NCBI GenBank assembly: GCA_963691655.1
Contig: OY829329.1
Coordinates: 57,487,408 to 57,551,407, forward strand
Length of the DNA stretch: 64,000 nucleotides
Origin: Toxonevra muliebris
Lineage: Eukaryota > Arthropoda > Insecta > Diptera > Pallopteridae
Reading direction: 5' to 3'
The position numbers were made by a program, and so were the translations under genes. The notes beneath the pieces were generated by a model. The model was not told where the DNA came from and searched no databases. It was given only the letters and a program-made list of their open reading frames with translations. Shown here piece after piece: positions 35,221 through 47,687 of the stretch (within the stretch, counting starts at the first letter, position 1; every line of letters begins with the position of its first letter).

Positions 35221-35806
35221 TGTGTCTGCAGCAACTGTGCTTTTCATATACCCAGAAAAATGTTACGATTATTCTTATTTTTAGTAAAAATAGATAAAAG
35301 TGGTCGATCACTTTAGAGTGGCCGATCACTAGAAAATTCATCCCAGCAGAGTTTTTAGTGATCGGTCACCATGGCCGATTATTGAAATTAAGTAAATTTT
35401 TGGCTTTAGTGTCCGGCCACCTTGTTAAAATTTCAGGATTAATGATTTATAATATTTTTCATTACGGAATATGTTATTTGAAGTCTTAATTATAAGATTA
35501 AATATATTCTGTGTACATTTGCATTTAAATTTAACTCAAACTTATTTTTTCTCCACAACGCCAAGTTACGAAAAAAATATGAAAAATTCATAAATTCATT
35601 AAGCCCTACAAATGTTCGAATTAAATCATGTCTATAGCTTTTTTCTTTTGCATGGCCGATTAAATCTTATTCGCATATGCGTTGACGACATGTGTCTCCA
35701 TCTAACTGTGTTTTCAAATCTATAAAAATATCAATGGTTTTCTTATTTTTGGTAAAAATCGATAAAAGTGGCCGATCACTAGAGACTGGCCGGTTCCGTT
35801 ACCCTA

Positions 35807-37749
35807 CATCATAGTGTTTGTGTTTGTGCTTAGAGAGCAACACCAACAATAATACTCAAAAATAATACAAAAACAATGTAGTACATATACACAAACATCA
35901 ATAAGTGAAGCACTGTTGGGTTTCCAAATTGTTGTTGTTATTATTTTACGCTTCTGATTTTTTATTCTTTATTTACTGCTTTTGTCTACTTGTATGTGAT
36001 TAAATTTTGCTATTGTTTATTTTACATACCTATAAAATTGTTACTTTTGTTGGCCGGTTTTTTGGTTTTGTTGCTTTTGTAGTTATTGTCCGTCAGTCAG
36101 TCATCATTATTTTAACCATCAAACAAACAATTTAGCAAGTCTTTCAATCGTTAACATTACATTTAGGAATTTTTAATAGAATTTTTATTATCTGTCATCA
36201 TTGTGAAAAAGAAAGAGAAACAAAGTGCAAGAACATAATATAAATTGATATCAAGACAAGAAGTGTTGAAAATATTTTAAGTATTTTGACCTTTGCATAG
36301 CCTGCAGAGCCAGCAGTTAGATTGTTGTTTGAATATTATTTCTATAACCGATTTAATAACTAATTGATTTAAGACTTAGATTTACTTAAGTAAGATAGCA
36401 AGTACCGACAAAGTTTTTTAGAAAACTATTAATATGAGCTTGAGATACGAGAAGGCTAACAAAAGTTCGCTAAGTTGGCGGTATTTTGTTAGTTGCTGAA
36501 AAAAACAAAGCTGGTATAATAACACTACGACATTTTATATAAAAATTTCGAAAAAACAAACCAAAAGTTCTACATCCAACATAACATGGAATTCGATTTG
36601 TCATTGTCTATGAAATTCGACGTCAACTCAAGCCAATTCAAATTTTCCACAAATTCATCTCTGGTGATTGTTCTCAATTCATTTTAAAGATTCCAGAGCT
36701 GGTATTTTTCTATGGAACACAATATTTATTAAGGTCCATGCCGCTGCCTTGGCTGTATCACGCATATTAGAAAATCATCTAAGATACACAAAGAAGTCTT
36801 CCACTCGATATGTTTCACGAATTTTGAATGGGAGCCAAAAGAGGGTCGTGTTTGTCTAGCCCGTTCTTCTGTGTCCTTAAGCACAACCCAGAGACAAAAA
36901 GTTTTTTGCCATAAAAATGATTTCATCCCTAGTGTCACAAGATAGTAGTAATTTAAACCTTTTCTATTTTTTGTGCACTGTTGCGCTGGTGGTAGAGATA
37001 CAAAATGTTTAAACCAGACTAGAGGCAAGACTGCAAACTAGACCAAAAGTTCTAACAAAACCAGTTTAAAATCAAAAAAAAAGGTAAAATTTTCCTCAGT
37101 TTGAGGAATAATTTTCCATAAAATGAAGTCAATTTACTACTTTTTTAGAAAAAAAATCCTCAAGTAATGGAATATTTTCTACAATGTTGTTTTAATTAAA
37201 AGGCATAGAAATCATATTTTTTTTACTTGTATTCATTTATTATTTTATTTTTAATAAGTATTAAGGTTAACATACTTATTTTTACATACAATACAGGCGT
37301 CGTCGCCTTGAAATTATCAACAGATCCTTATGGCCATCAAAAAATTATAAATTGAAGTTTATTGAAATTTATTTCTTTCGAATATATTTTGTTTTTTTTT
37401 TTTTCACAATATATATAAATTTTTTTCACAAATTATATCAACAGCCACAAACACAACCGCTTTGCTTGAAATAGAGATGCCGACTAAAAAATTCAAAAGA
37501 AAAGCAAAGCGTACGCGATTGTCTGCTGAGGCCAAAAGAGTAAAGCTAGTTTTTTGTGTATACCAACATTTTGTATTTAGAACATTTTTGGTATATTCGT
37601 CTCTTTCTTACATTTTCTATGCAACTAAATTTGTAAAAATGAAGAAATAACATACTTCAAATTGAACACAATTGTTGCATGAAAGGAGCACATTTTTCTT
37701 CATTTTGAGGAAAATTTACTTAAACGAGAGAAATTTTCGTGGATTTAAA
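35807..37749. other. AT-rich non-coding stretch
   Basis: No gene is recognised. A frame at 37462-37650 starts with a Lys/Arg-rich stretch (MPTKKFKRKAKRTRLSAEAK) but has no domain and soon runs into AT-rich DNA. Confidence 0.4.
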
Positions 37750-38640
37750 TTAAGGAAACTTTTTCTTTGTTTTAAAGATGGGTATTTTTCTGGGTGTATG
37801 ATCGATAGTTGAGACGAATCGTAGGATCGGTTGGAGATTATCCCTTTCTAGTCTTCTGGTATATACCGTATAGTAATGCGGTCTTTTAGCATTATCCTGT
37901 AAGGAAAATATATTACGCGAAGCCGCTATCCCAACCTTCCGATTCTTTAATTCCTGCACTCTTTCCAGTAGTTCCCGCAATAGAGATGTGGTTTTTCTAC
38001 TAATTTCTCCTAATTCTGTCTGGGTGATTTCTAACTTGCTCGAAGCCGCTACGGAATTCATACTGGGTCTTGCTGGTGGATCAATTTTGTTGTTACTGTT
38101 GTAAAACTGCTTCCGTGCGGCTGTATCTGCTGTTATTTCTCAGGTCCAGGAAGCTGTGGTTTGTGCTTAGCGCAGCTCTATGCACCTTGTTTATCGTCAT
38201 TGCACTGAGAAGTTCAGCCAAACTCTCACAGCAATGTCTTTTCATGTACTGCAGTTTTTCTGTGGTCATATTGCTGGTGGAAGGTTTGCAAAACACGGAA
38301 GAAAGGACAAATCCGAAGCTATCAGTGGAACGAAGTCGAAGCCTATTTATTGTGGTGCCACATCGGCTGGTATTATCTGCGGGATCAATTCTGATGCCGG
38401 TTTGCCTCTTATGTTGAAATTTATAGGTTGCGTACGTCCACAGTGCCTGGATAGCAAGCTTTGAAGTATCGCTACGAGGTCCACCACCAGAATATGGGCG
38501 TTGCTGGACCATCTATTAATGGTGGGCAGGATCAGAAGATACAAGTAATTTCTTGTTTACTGAAGTCAACACTCCGGCCATCGTCGACAGGTCTTCGCCT
38601 CGCATCCACCGGTCTACACGTTGATACCGGTCTAATATCG
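37750..38640 (-). other. Unassigned, higher-GC coding-like region
   Basis: This stretch is less AT-rich than its surroundings and has open frames on both strands. On the minus strand, frames at 38093-38512 and 37750-38061 run in tandem. The second begins MNSVAASSKLEITQTELGEI and includes a heptad-like LLRELLERVQELKNRK stretch that could form a coiled coil. No catalytic or zinc-knuckle motif is visible. It might be a decayed retroelement structural gene, but I cannot name it, and the plus strand is also open at 38070-38464. Confidence 0.3.
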
Positions 38641-38657
38641 GACCCGTTCCTTCGGTC

Positions 38658-39540
38658 AAGGCCGTATTTAGAGGGAGGATTTGGGGGTTCTGACCTCCTT
38701 CCCCCCCCCCCCCCCGAAATGTGGAAACTTTAAAGTCAAAATAAAATCTATTTAACGCTATTGTTTACTTCCATCGGTTTTTTTTTTCTAAAAAGTCAAA
38801 TATAAAAAATAAATTTGAAATCTTAGTTACACTATGCGATCAAATCCGATTTGTTTTCTTCGACATGAGTTTTGACTACGGATTCAAAAAGAGAAGTTGA
38901 TACTGAGCACTCCTGCATTCATAGTTATTCTAGGTCAGTAACTGTTTTTGATTTAAGGTTTCGTCCTGAATCAGTTTGAAAAGTATAAAAATTAATAAAA
39001 ATAGAAAAAATTATCGGATCCTTGTAAAATTAGACTTGCTTGAACCCCATTTTTATCCTAAAACGTGACGTGGTGGAAAGTTCTTGATCTCAGATTCGTG
39101 TTCAACGTGAAAAATTATTTCGCAAAAACTTCATCTTATTAGCAAAACCCATGCAGTTTTAGGAGGCAATCTTAAAATATAATTAATCCTTTAAACCATT
39201 ATTGCTCATAGCACCCCGACTTGGAAGATCTCTTTCAATGCGGTGACTTCACGAATTTAGGGAATATAAGCAAACCTCATCCGGGTTTCTTATCATTGAT
39301 AATGGCTCAAATTTCCAATGATGATCATTTGAAAAAAATGAGCCTCTACTATTTTTGGTAATTTTTTTGAGGTTGTGTACATCATCAGTAGTGGGAACTC
39401 AATGAGTTAATGAAATTATGTCCCTCACGATAAAAAAAAAGCATTAGAATGCACATTGAATAATATTTATTTGAACAAATTTAATTTGATTATTCTGTGA
39501 ATTTTTTGTCACTTTTGGCCATTTTTTTTGAGGTTAAGAT
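38658..39540 (-). mobile_element. Poly-G/C element, copy 3
   Basis: It begins AAGGCCGTATTTAG, followed by a run of about 15 C at 38701 and GAAATGTGGAAACTTT, and is colinear with the reverse complement of 5864-6736 through to GGCCATTTTTTTTGAGG at about 39534. The expected CTACGGCCCT end is not present there, but such an end occurs at 41005-41016. The bases beyond it (CCTTCGG) resemble the bases before 38658, so later insertions, including mariner copy 1, may separate the two ends. Confidence 0.7.
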
Positions 39541-39619
39541 TGAAAAAAATCGGAAAATTTTTCTTAAAATTTTAATTTTATAGGGTCCATCAAATGTATC
39601 ATCGATTTAATTTATTGTA

Positions 39620-40912
39620 TTGGGAGTATGAATGTATAAACTCGTATTTTTTTCGTAATTTGGGCATTTATTGTGAAAAAGTGATTACAAATTTATTCTT
39701 TAAAGTATTGTCCATCGTTAGCCACAACCTTTTCCCATCTTTCTGGTAGCATACGGATTCCGCGTCGAAAGAACTCCTCATCTTTTGAGGCTATCCACGA
39801 ATCGACCCATTTTTTGAGTTCTTCGAAAGAATGGAAGTGCTGTTCAGCCAGGCCATGTGTCATCGATCGGAACAAGTGGTAATCAGAAGGAGCAATGTCT
39901 GGAGAATACGGCGGGTGGGGTAACACTTCCCATTTCAGCGTTTCCAAGTATGTTTTTACTTGCCTTGCAACATGCGGCCGAGCATTGTCGTGCTGAAGAA
40001 TAACTTCGTCGTGTCTATTCTCATATTCTGGCCTCTTATCCTTTAATGCTCGGCTCAAACGCATCAATTGTGGTCGGTAGCGGTCGCCAGTGATTGTTTC
40101 ATTCGGTTTCAACAGCTCATAATACACGACACCTTTCATATCCCACCAAATACACAGCATGAGCTTGGATCCATGGATGTTCGGCTTTGCCGTTGATGTT
40201 GATGTATGTCCGGGCGGTCCCCATGATTTTTTACGCTTTGGGTTATCGTAACGTATCCACTTTTTATCGCCAGTCACAATACGATGCAGAAAACCCTTTC
40301 TTTTCTGTCGTTTAATCAGCAGTTCACATGTAAAAAATCGTCGTTCGACGTCTCTTGGCTTCAATTTGTACGGCACCCAATTTCCTTGCTTTTAAATCAT
40401 TCCCAATGGTTTTAATCGCTTAGAAATGGTTGATTGATCAACTCCTAAAGATTCTGCAAGTTCTTGTTGCGTTTGACATGAATCTTCTTCGAGTAATGCC
40501 TTCAATTCTTCATCTTCGAACTTTTTCGGGCCGCCTGAACGTTCCCTATTTTCAACATCAAAATCACCACTTTTGAAATGGGCATACCACACCTGACACA
40601 TTCTAACGTCTATAGCACAGTCAGCATAAGCTTCAGTGAGTAGACGATGTGCTTTAGTTGCGTTTTTCTTTAAATGAAAGAAGCAAATTAAAACTTCCCG
40701 CCCTCCCCTAAAGTTGTTTTGTTGGCAAGAAATTCGACATTTTCAGCTATAGTAAAACACTTTTGTAAAATTATGAAAATTATTTGACAGATCAATTCTT
40801 ATAGTATTTTTGGCGCTCTTCGAGATAGAATAGCTGTCAATGTCAAAAAAATGGCGCGTATGATAGATATGAAGTTAGTCACAATTACGAGTTTATACAT
40901 TCATACTCCCAA
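39620..40912 (-). mobile_element. Mariner element (mauritiana-type), copy 1
   Basis: The ends TTGGGAGTATGAATGTATAA and its reverse complement are terminal inverted repeats of about 28 bp. TA flanks both sides (39618-39619 and 40913-40914). Length is 1293 bp, the normal mariner size. It holds a mutated transposase gene. Copy 2 lies at 49373-50632. Confidence 0.9.
39693..40740 (-). pseudogene. Mariner transposase, inactivated (copy 1)
   Basis: The enzyme would catalyse cut-and-paste movement of the element. The start at 40740 (MSNF) matches copy 2. A G-rich insertion near 40706-40714 shifts the frame soon after the start, and an in-frame TAA at about 40394 replaces a Gln codon before KQGNW. 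N-terminal HTH features include WYAHFKSGDFDVENRERSGG and ESLGVDQSTISKRL. The C-terminal 227-residue frame keeps the DD34D triad: VTGDKKW, LQHDNARPH, and SPDIAPSDYHLF with 34 residues between the last two Asp. The wording of these motifs is closest to the mauritiana subfamily. Confidence 0.88.
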
Positions 40913-40965
40913 TATTTAAAAATCAGTTTGATAAAAATTATTTATGAATATTTTCTTCGAATGAA

Positions 40966-41016
40966 AACCCCCTCCCCCCCCCCCCCCCCCGAAAAAAAAT
41001 TCTGGCTACGGCCCTG
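40966..41016 (-). mobile_element. Terminal fragment of the poly-G/C element
   Basis: A C run of about 19 bases is followed by GAAAAAAAATTCTGGCTACGGCCCT, given here in pieces: the end GGCTACGGCCCT equals the terminal repeat of 5864-6736. It may be the missing right end of copy 3 or a separate solo end. Confidence 0.5.
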
Positions 41017-42421
41017 CCTTCGGCTCTCAAAAGAGTACATATTTGAAAAGAGTAAATATTTGGAAACAATCGAGTGGCTACCTGGTTCCACTACTGGCTC
41101 CTTGGATCCACTACTGGCTCACTGGCGGCCCTGCTTATTCTGCTTGTTGATAACTCGATTGCTACTTTTTTCATCTTTTGGCATTACATTTCCTTCATTG
41201 CTTTTGTTCTTGCAGAAAAAAAAACATCAAGCCATTAATCGAACATGTTATTTTTTTGAAGAATTTTCCTAAGCACCTCTTAGGCAGTCGTACTCAAAAA
41301 ACTACTAATATCGCTACTTTCCGCAAGAATGTATTAAGCGACATTTTCAAAATATTACTGAAAATGAAAAAAAAAACTTTTTGTCCAGTTTTTTATTTCA
41401 ACATACTAACTACTAACTAAATATAACAATTTAATTTTACCACGTCTTCTTTATAGTATGTGATAGAGCCACGAAAAAACATACTTAATAGCGTTGTGTT
41501 TAGTACAAACTATAAGGGCAGGCCAAGAAGACATTTTCCAAAAAAATTTCGCTTAATACATATACATTCTTGCGGGAAGGTACCAATCTAAAGAAAGTAT
41601 TAAAGTTGTATACTAAAATAATTCTGCGAATGATTAGATCTTATATCCTTGACCTCTTTAAAATTCGCTTCAAGTAAACACTCAGTAAACACTCAGAGCT
41701 CATAAACATGCACACACACACACACACAGGCACACATGAAATATAATTTCCATTTACTTAGTGTTGAATTATTCCCATAAGTAAGAAAAATTTTTTAGAG
41801 GAATGCATAAATATGTAAGAATTCATATGATAATAATAATAATAATAATAAAAATAATAGCAGCACGTGATTAACGCAGTTAATAGGTTCCGCCCATTTT
41901 CATAAATGATGAATTTCAACCATTTGAACTTTCATCAACAACATCATCACAACAATATAATACCAACAATAACAACATGAAAAAAAAAAAAAAATAACAA
42001 CGATGAATGCACCTCCAAAGACCAAAGAAGAAGAATATGTAGGCACCATATATGAAGAAAATACACGCCGTCAGAGCTATACATTGACGCATTGTAAACA
42101 TTGCGGCAGCAGCAAAATCAACAGAAACAACATAAATGTTGTTGCTTTACTTATGTGGTAAGTACGAAACCTATGTGTACAATGTGTTGTTGTGTTGCAG
42201 TTGAAGTTTTAAATTGATGAAATATGTTAAAACAAAATGAAAAAGAAAAGAAATTAACGTGAGGTGGTACATTAAACGCCTTGAAAATAAACCAAAAAAA
42301 AAAAAAGATAAAAAAATAAATAAAAATGGGGAAAACTAAACGATGTTGGCATAACTTTAAAGAATTCATTTGGTTTAAACTTTTTTTACATGGAACTTAT
42401 GTGATGGAACTTATACACATA
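41017..42421. other. AT-rich non-coding stretch with microsatellites
   Basis: No gene is recognised. A CA run lies at 41711-41728, an AAT run at about 41830-41850 and poly-A at 41980 and 42295. Confidence 0.4.
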
Positions 42422-42733
42422 TGACAGGCTGAGAGGAAAAGCGGGCTAAAATTTATATAAGAGTAAAAGTGAAATAATTTAGTGTGTCAGTGCAAGAATG
42501 GCATAAGTAATACGGTTTAGAGTGAAAACGAAACACCTTAAAAGTAAGAACAAAAATGGTGTAACAATTCTTTCAGAGCAAGAACAGCATAGTTTTTTAT
42601 CCCGTTTTCGGTCTGAACTTATTTCGTTTCACTTTTGCTCTGAACATATTTTGTTTTGCTTTTGCTCTTAAGTAAAATTATTCCACTTTTTTCTGAACGT
42701 AGAAGTTATACCACTTTTCCTCTCAGCCTCTCA
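42422..42733. mobile_element. 312-bp foldback MITE, TA target duplication
   Basis: The ends TGACAGGCTGAGAGGAAAAG and CTTTTCCTCTCAGCCTCTCA (shown as 20-base pieces) are inverted repeats. Weaker inverted similarity continues inward (GTGAAATAATTT and AAATTATTCCAC). TA flanks both sides. There is no coding capacity. It is probably Tc1/mariner-derived, by the TA duplication. Confidence 0.75.
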
Positions 42734-42735
42734 TA

Positions 42736-45700
42736 TGTACTTGCAACATCCCAATACAACAGCAACAACACGATTTTTGATTTAATTCTATTTAATCTTT
42801 TATTACCACAAAATAAAATCAAAATGTTCAACCGCTAAAACTATATGAAATTTATACATAAATGCATAAGTTGCACACAGGTTGCAACTTAAGCATTTGT
42901 TAAATGCTGATGTGGTCACTGTTTGGTTATAAGAGAAGAGAGAATGACGATGAAGCCACCAAAGTTAACCACAGTCAGCTTAAATACATACCTACATATG
43001 CAAGTACATATATGTATTCATATCTAATTATTTGGTAGGTAACTACATCTGCATGAATGGCAGACACATTTGTATTCAGCATTTCTAGTCTCATTGGTTG
43101 GTTAACGTTCATCGAGTTGGTATATTCGCCGTTGCTGCTGCTGCTCTTTCGCTTTTTCTCCATAAATCTCATTGAAATATCAATGATTGAAATTAATTGG
43201 TCATTGATTGTGCGCTGCGTTGCATTCAGCATCAGCTAAATATCGGTGTGTGTTTAGATGTGTGTGTGTGTGTGTGTACGCAGAAGTATTCATATGCATA
43301 ATTTGATTTTCTGTGCTTTACAGTGATTAGGATTATTAAATAGTGAGGCTGCAAATATTTGAAAAATGTAAATAAAGAATTTGCTAATGAAACTATTACT
43401 TAGTGGTTACTTAAATTTATCAAATTGTCGTCGTTTTATTCCTAGTAGGGATGTTGATCTCTTTTCGGAATTCAAATTTTAGCCTGGGGTCCAGCGTGAC
43501 ATATTCTGCATAACCAAAGTATTTAATACTAAATACGACCACTAAAGTTAATGTGTCGATGCAGATTTTAAAACCCATTCATTGGAGAAAAAGGAGATGG
43601 TCTGATTCCTTGCCTCCTTTCACATTAGACAAGACTTGCGATAAATTTTTGAGTTTGTAAGTCCCAATTTAAATTCGACAATAAAAATTGCGCAATTCCT
43701 ATCGATTCTCTTTATTTGCTAGCATTTACATTGGCAATTATTCATAGCAATCTTTGTTTGTTTTTTTTTGCTTTTTCTGTCATTTTGAAAATTAAATAAA
43801 ATAATAATAAAAGAGAAATTCGAATTTTTTAATAATATATTTGATAACACAGTCCAACAGCATTTTTGCAACAGAATAGCGACCCCATAATCCTGAAAGG
43901 GTATGTTGAAAGACCATTTTTGTAAAACAAACTTATAGTCCAGCACGACTCAGTTTTTTTTTACAGTGAGGCAAAGTTTTCTTATTTTGGTCGAAGGGAT
44001 CTAAATACTAAGTGCAAAAAGTGTTATAAATTGATGTCTGAGAAAAATCTTATTTGTAAAGTTGTATGTTAGAATTTTACGAGGATCATTTCTGTAGAAC
44101 ATGTTAACCCTTTAGTTCCACTTTTTATGGGACAATTTGGCCTCGTTTTTGATGAAAATCTGAAAAGTCCTCCCAAAAGAGACATTTAAGGTTTTAAATA
44201 TTCTACAAAAATATTTGCCAAACAATTTCATTAGGGCTCACCAAAGACATAAAAGTCTTATATATAACGGTTAACGGTTATTAATTAAAATTAACACCTA
44301 CACATTTCTTTCAAAGAATATAATAAAAAACTAAACGCAAAATGAACGTATAATTTAAATTTTAAGTTTTATTATGGAAACGTTAAAAGCAAGTTTTGGC
44401 TCTTCGGAGGCAAAGGAGTGCGAGTGCTTTACATGTTGTGTATTGCCAAACAACCTGGTTCTTGAATTTTCCCATTAGAGCATTAAAAAGCTAATGTCTT
44501 ATAAAAAAATAAGTGACAAATTTTGAGCTAAATTAAACAATACAGTCCTGGAGATGTTAATATAAATTATTCCTTTGTTTGTAATTTAAAATAGTTTTAC
44601 CGAAAAAGTTCTGTGCATAGTAAAACCTAATATTTCCAAATTACTGTATTTTTTCCACTGTCGTACTGTACACGGGTCAAAATTACTCCATAATAGTGAA
44701 GGTTAAAATAATAATAATGTTGGTTTTTGCCTAAATGTAGGCAACGAAGACTATGTCGAAATCTAAGTCGTTTTTCACAGTGAAGGCTAAAATAATAAGG
44801 CGAACGAAAAGTTCAAGGTCATTTCTTTTTTGAAAATTTACATTTAATTTTAATTAACGCCATCTACCTTACTTGTACGTGTAACATCGTTCATTTAAAA
44901 TTATTTCTGGTTATGATATGTGCTTAATATTGAAAATATTCCATGTTTTTCCTGCGATGTTTTTTACTTGCTGTAACATTTCTACAACAATAAACTGTGG
45001 AACTCTTTTAAGACAACAAAATATACAGTATTTCAAAAAGGTTTGTGTCTCAGGTTTGACGGATTTTTTTTTTGAATTAACAGAATTTCTTAGAGTTAAC
45101 AGATATTCATTTTAATTTCTGTAAACTAAATGTTATTTAACACGTTAAAAATGCCTGAAAATGTTATATAAGTTAAAAACTAACAGAATCTGTTAGCTAA
45201 CATAACAGTTGTTTCCATTGAATGTAATATCGTTTTTTGCAGCTTGAGATTTTTTGCCAAATTTTAACCAAAGAGGATATAAAAAACTAATAGAAAAAAT
45301 GCAAGCAAGACCAAAAATGCAAATACATATTCTATTCTGCTTTACAAATGCAAAAAATATACATATGTAAGATCAACATCAAAATACTCCAGCTGTTAAA
45401 TGGACCGATACAAGAAGGAAATGGAATGCCAAATATTCCTTCTGTCATCAAAACTTAACAGTTTTATACCGAGTCCTGGCGACTGAAATGAAAAGGACGA
45501 TACAGTAGTACAGTATACAATTCGTTTAAATTTTAAATACCGTACAGGATTATTCAAAATTGCAAGCTTGATGGTTGGTATAAACACAACCAAAGCAGCC
45601 GACCTCAGCACAAATAAATATTGCTGAGCTTTGCTACCGTCTCAAATATTTTTTTTTTTTTTTTAAAGAGAATACTATCCAATGATATATAGAAAAGTTA

Positions 45701-47020
45701 AGAACTATTTCCTGCTTTTCACTATGTCAAATTCAATCAAATTTGTCAGCATGTTCCCAAATTTCATATAGAGGATTCTCCCTTCCTCCCTCTTTGACAG
45801 GGAATACCAAGCATTAGGATAAAATTTATCAAGAAAACTGTTTTCATCTGGCATTTATCTCATTAGACAAATTATTTTCACTGTCTCCCTCTATTCGATT
45901 ATTCCTACATAAAAATAAACATAAGAACCTAATATATAAATAAATCAATATTTTCTGCAAATAATTTCTAACATTCAACCAATCTCTGTCAATTAATTAG
46001 TACCAATTCAACATAGTTGTGGCAAAATAAACCAAAACCTCGAAAGTAAAAACACATTAACAACGAATCAAAACTATATCAACGCGATGAATTTCATTTC
46101 AAATACATAATAAAGTGCATTATCTGTATGCACTCGTACATTTGAAAGCCCAAAAAACACCTGTAAGCATTTTTAATATATTTTATTTGAATAAAAATTG
46201 GTCTTTGGTCAATAAATAAAATGGTTAAGTTAAATTGATTGAAAAATAAATTCAAAACAATTCAGAAAATTCGAAAATAAATGAACGAGATAGACGAAAA
46301 TGATGTTGATACAATTCAATTCAATTTGAGCAATTTAAAAAATCATTAACATGATGATCGTCATAGATAAATAAATAAAAAAATATATATGTGTGTAAAT
46401 TGTGGCTAAATAGTAGTAATAGGAAATAATGGTAGGTAATTAGTAGCATTTGAAAGTTTCATGCTAATTAAATTAAAAATTCGAAATGCATGCAGTGTCT
46501 GCAAAATGTGAATTCTCTAGTAATTTTTTTTTCTGTTGCTGTAATTTTTGTATAATGAAAATGGAGAATTTCAAGCATTTACTTATTTTCATTCCATTTA
46601 AATTTATGAATTTTTTGAATTTCATACCAATTCTAATTACACACCAACCACAAAAAAGAAAATTCAACCACAATGCAGATGCAAAGGAATTTTTGTGTTT
46701 CAACAATTAAAATATTTAATGTTGTGTGATAAATATTTTGCAATTATTAAAATTATTTTGTATTTTTCTTTTTTGTTTCTATTTTGTTTTTTTTTTGTTT
46801 TTGGTATTTTAATTTATATTTATTTTTTTTTTTTTGCTCGGAATCATTGCAGTAATGTTTATATGATACTAAAACAATTGGCATAAATTTGCAATTATTT
46901 AAATTGAAAATAAAATCATTGAACTCTGAATTTGTGTTATAGAATTCTGAGAAACTTATTTACATTTAAATGTTGACATTTTAATTTAAATTGGTATTAA
47001 AAATTTTTAGGAAATTAAAT
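42736..47020. other. AT-rich non-coding stretch
   Basis: No gene is recognised in this 4.3-kb stretch. Simple runs include GT at 43255-43278, poly-T at 45652 and T-rich DNA at 46755-46835. Short open frames (for example 45396-45611 minus) show no domain. Confidence 0.4.
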
Positions 47021-47033
47021 ACATCAAGTTCCT

Positions 47034-47250
47034 ATGGAATTAATAGTTAGGTTTAATCTGGTGTTCCACAAGGAAGGTCAAAATTTACTGCGATCTGATC
47101 TTTTGGCATTAAATAATTGGTGCCACTGTAATTTAATGTATTTAAACCTAAAAAAAAAACAATGGATGCGTGCAAGGCACGCAAGATATTTGATGGGTAA
47201 ACATATGAATGCCATATACATAAGCTTACGTATGTATAGCCATTTATAGG
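47034..47250 (+). pseudogene. LINE reverse transcriptase fragment
   Basis: TCTGGTGTTCCACAAGGAAG encodes SGVPQGR, the reverse transcriptase block before the catalytic core. The frame then shifts to LLRSDLLALNNWCHCNLMYLNLKKKQ, a segment that normally follows the YADD motif in Jockey/I-type LINEs. The YADD region itself is deleted. The next expected segment (DLGVxxDxxLxF) occurs 1.6 kb downstream at about 48860, so one LINE may have been split. Confidence 0.6.
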
Positions 47251-47611
47251 GATTTGATGTATAATCTATATGCTTAGGTAAATAATTCAAATTAAAACAA
47301 TTATTTTACAAACCTAAAAATTTATTAGGTATCATTATCTTTTATATATAATAGCCCAATTCACTATAAATTGCAAATGGTCTTGTATCATTGTAAATGC
47401 AAATTTTTATTACATATCGCATATATTTATTGTTGTGATAGCAGAAATATTTTGCATTTGGACCAAATCGTGAATAGGACTGATATGTTGTAGGGTCATT
47501 ATTTTTCTTTTACTCAATGCATCGGGCACGATATGCTCGCATATACGCAGCTGCAATTGAATGTTTTTTTCCGCGCTTTAAGTTTTTCTTTGATGTGGAA
47601 ATTTTACATAA

Positions 47612-47687
47612 CGTCGCCTGAGAATTGATTTGGCGTATAGGTATACGAATTTGTACACACATGTGCCAAATCAATTCTCATGCGACG
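47612..47687. repeat. Near-perfect hairpin, copy 2
   Basis: Arm 47612-47638 (contains CGTCGCCTGAGAATTGATTT) pairs with 47664-47687 (CCAAATCAATTCTCATGCGA). The stem sequence is nearly identical to 35143-35220, while the loop differs. The DNA outside the stem shares no obvious similarity with the first copy's host element. TAA occurs at both outer edges, which might be a short target duplication. Confidence 0.7.

Larger units (their letters stand above)
32875..35804. mobile_element. 2.9-kb TA-flanked DNA element with GATCGGCCA motifs
   Basis: The ends GGGTAACGG and CCGTTACCC are inverted repeats with TA on both sides. Each end is followed inward by AGTGATCGGCCA (left 32889; right, reverse complement, 35767-35780). 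The same or a related motif (GATCGGCCA, TTCGGCCAC, ACCGGCCAC) also occurs near 33072, 33091, 33671, 33690, 35304, 35320, 35359 and 35412. No transposase is recognised. The element contains a nested poly-C element (33711-34365) and a hairpin (35143-35220). It is likely a non-autonomous or gutted Tc1/mariner-superfamily element. Confidence 0.65.

Noticed and set aside
37462..37650. Lys/Arg-rich small protein
   Set aside because: Only the first 27 residues look protein-like; there is no domain, no splice signal and no neighbour to support it.
38070..38733. Plus-strand gene opposite the unassigned minus-strand frames
   Set aside because: Both strands are open, and nothing decides in favour of the plus strand; the 3' part runs into the poly-C element.
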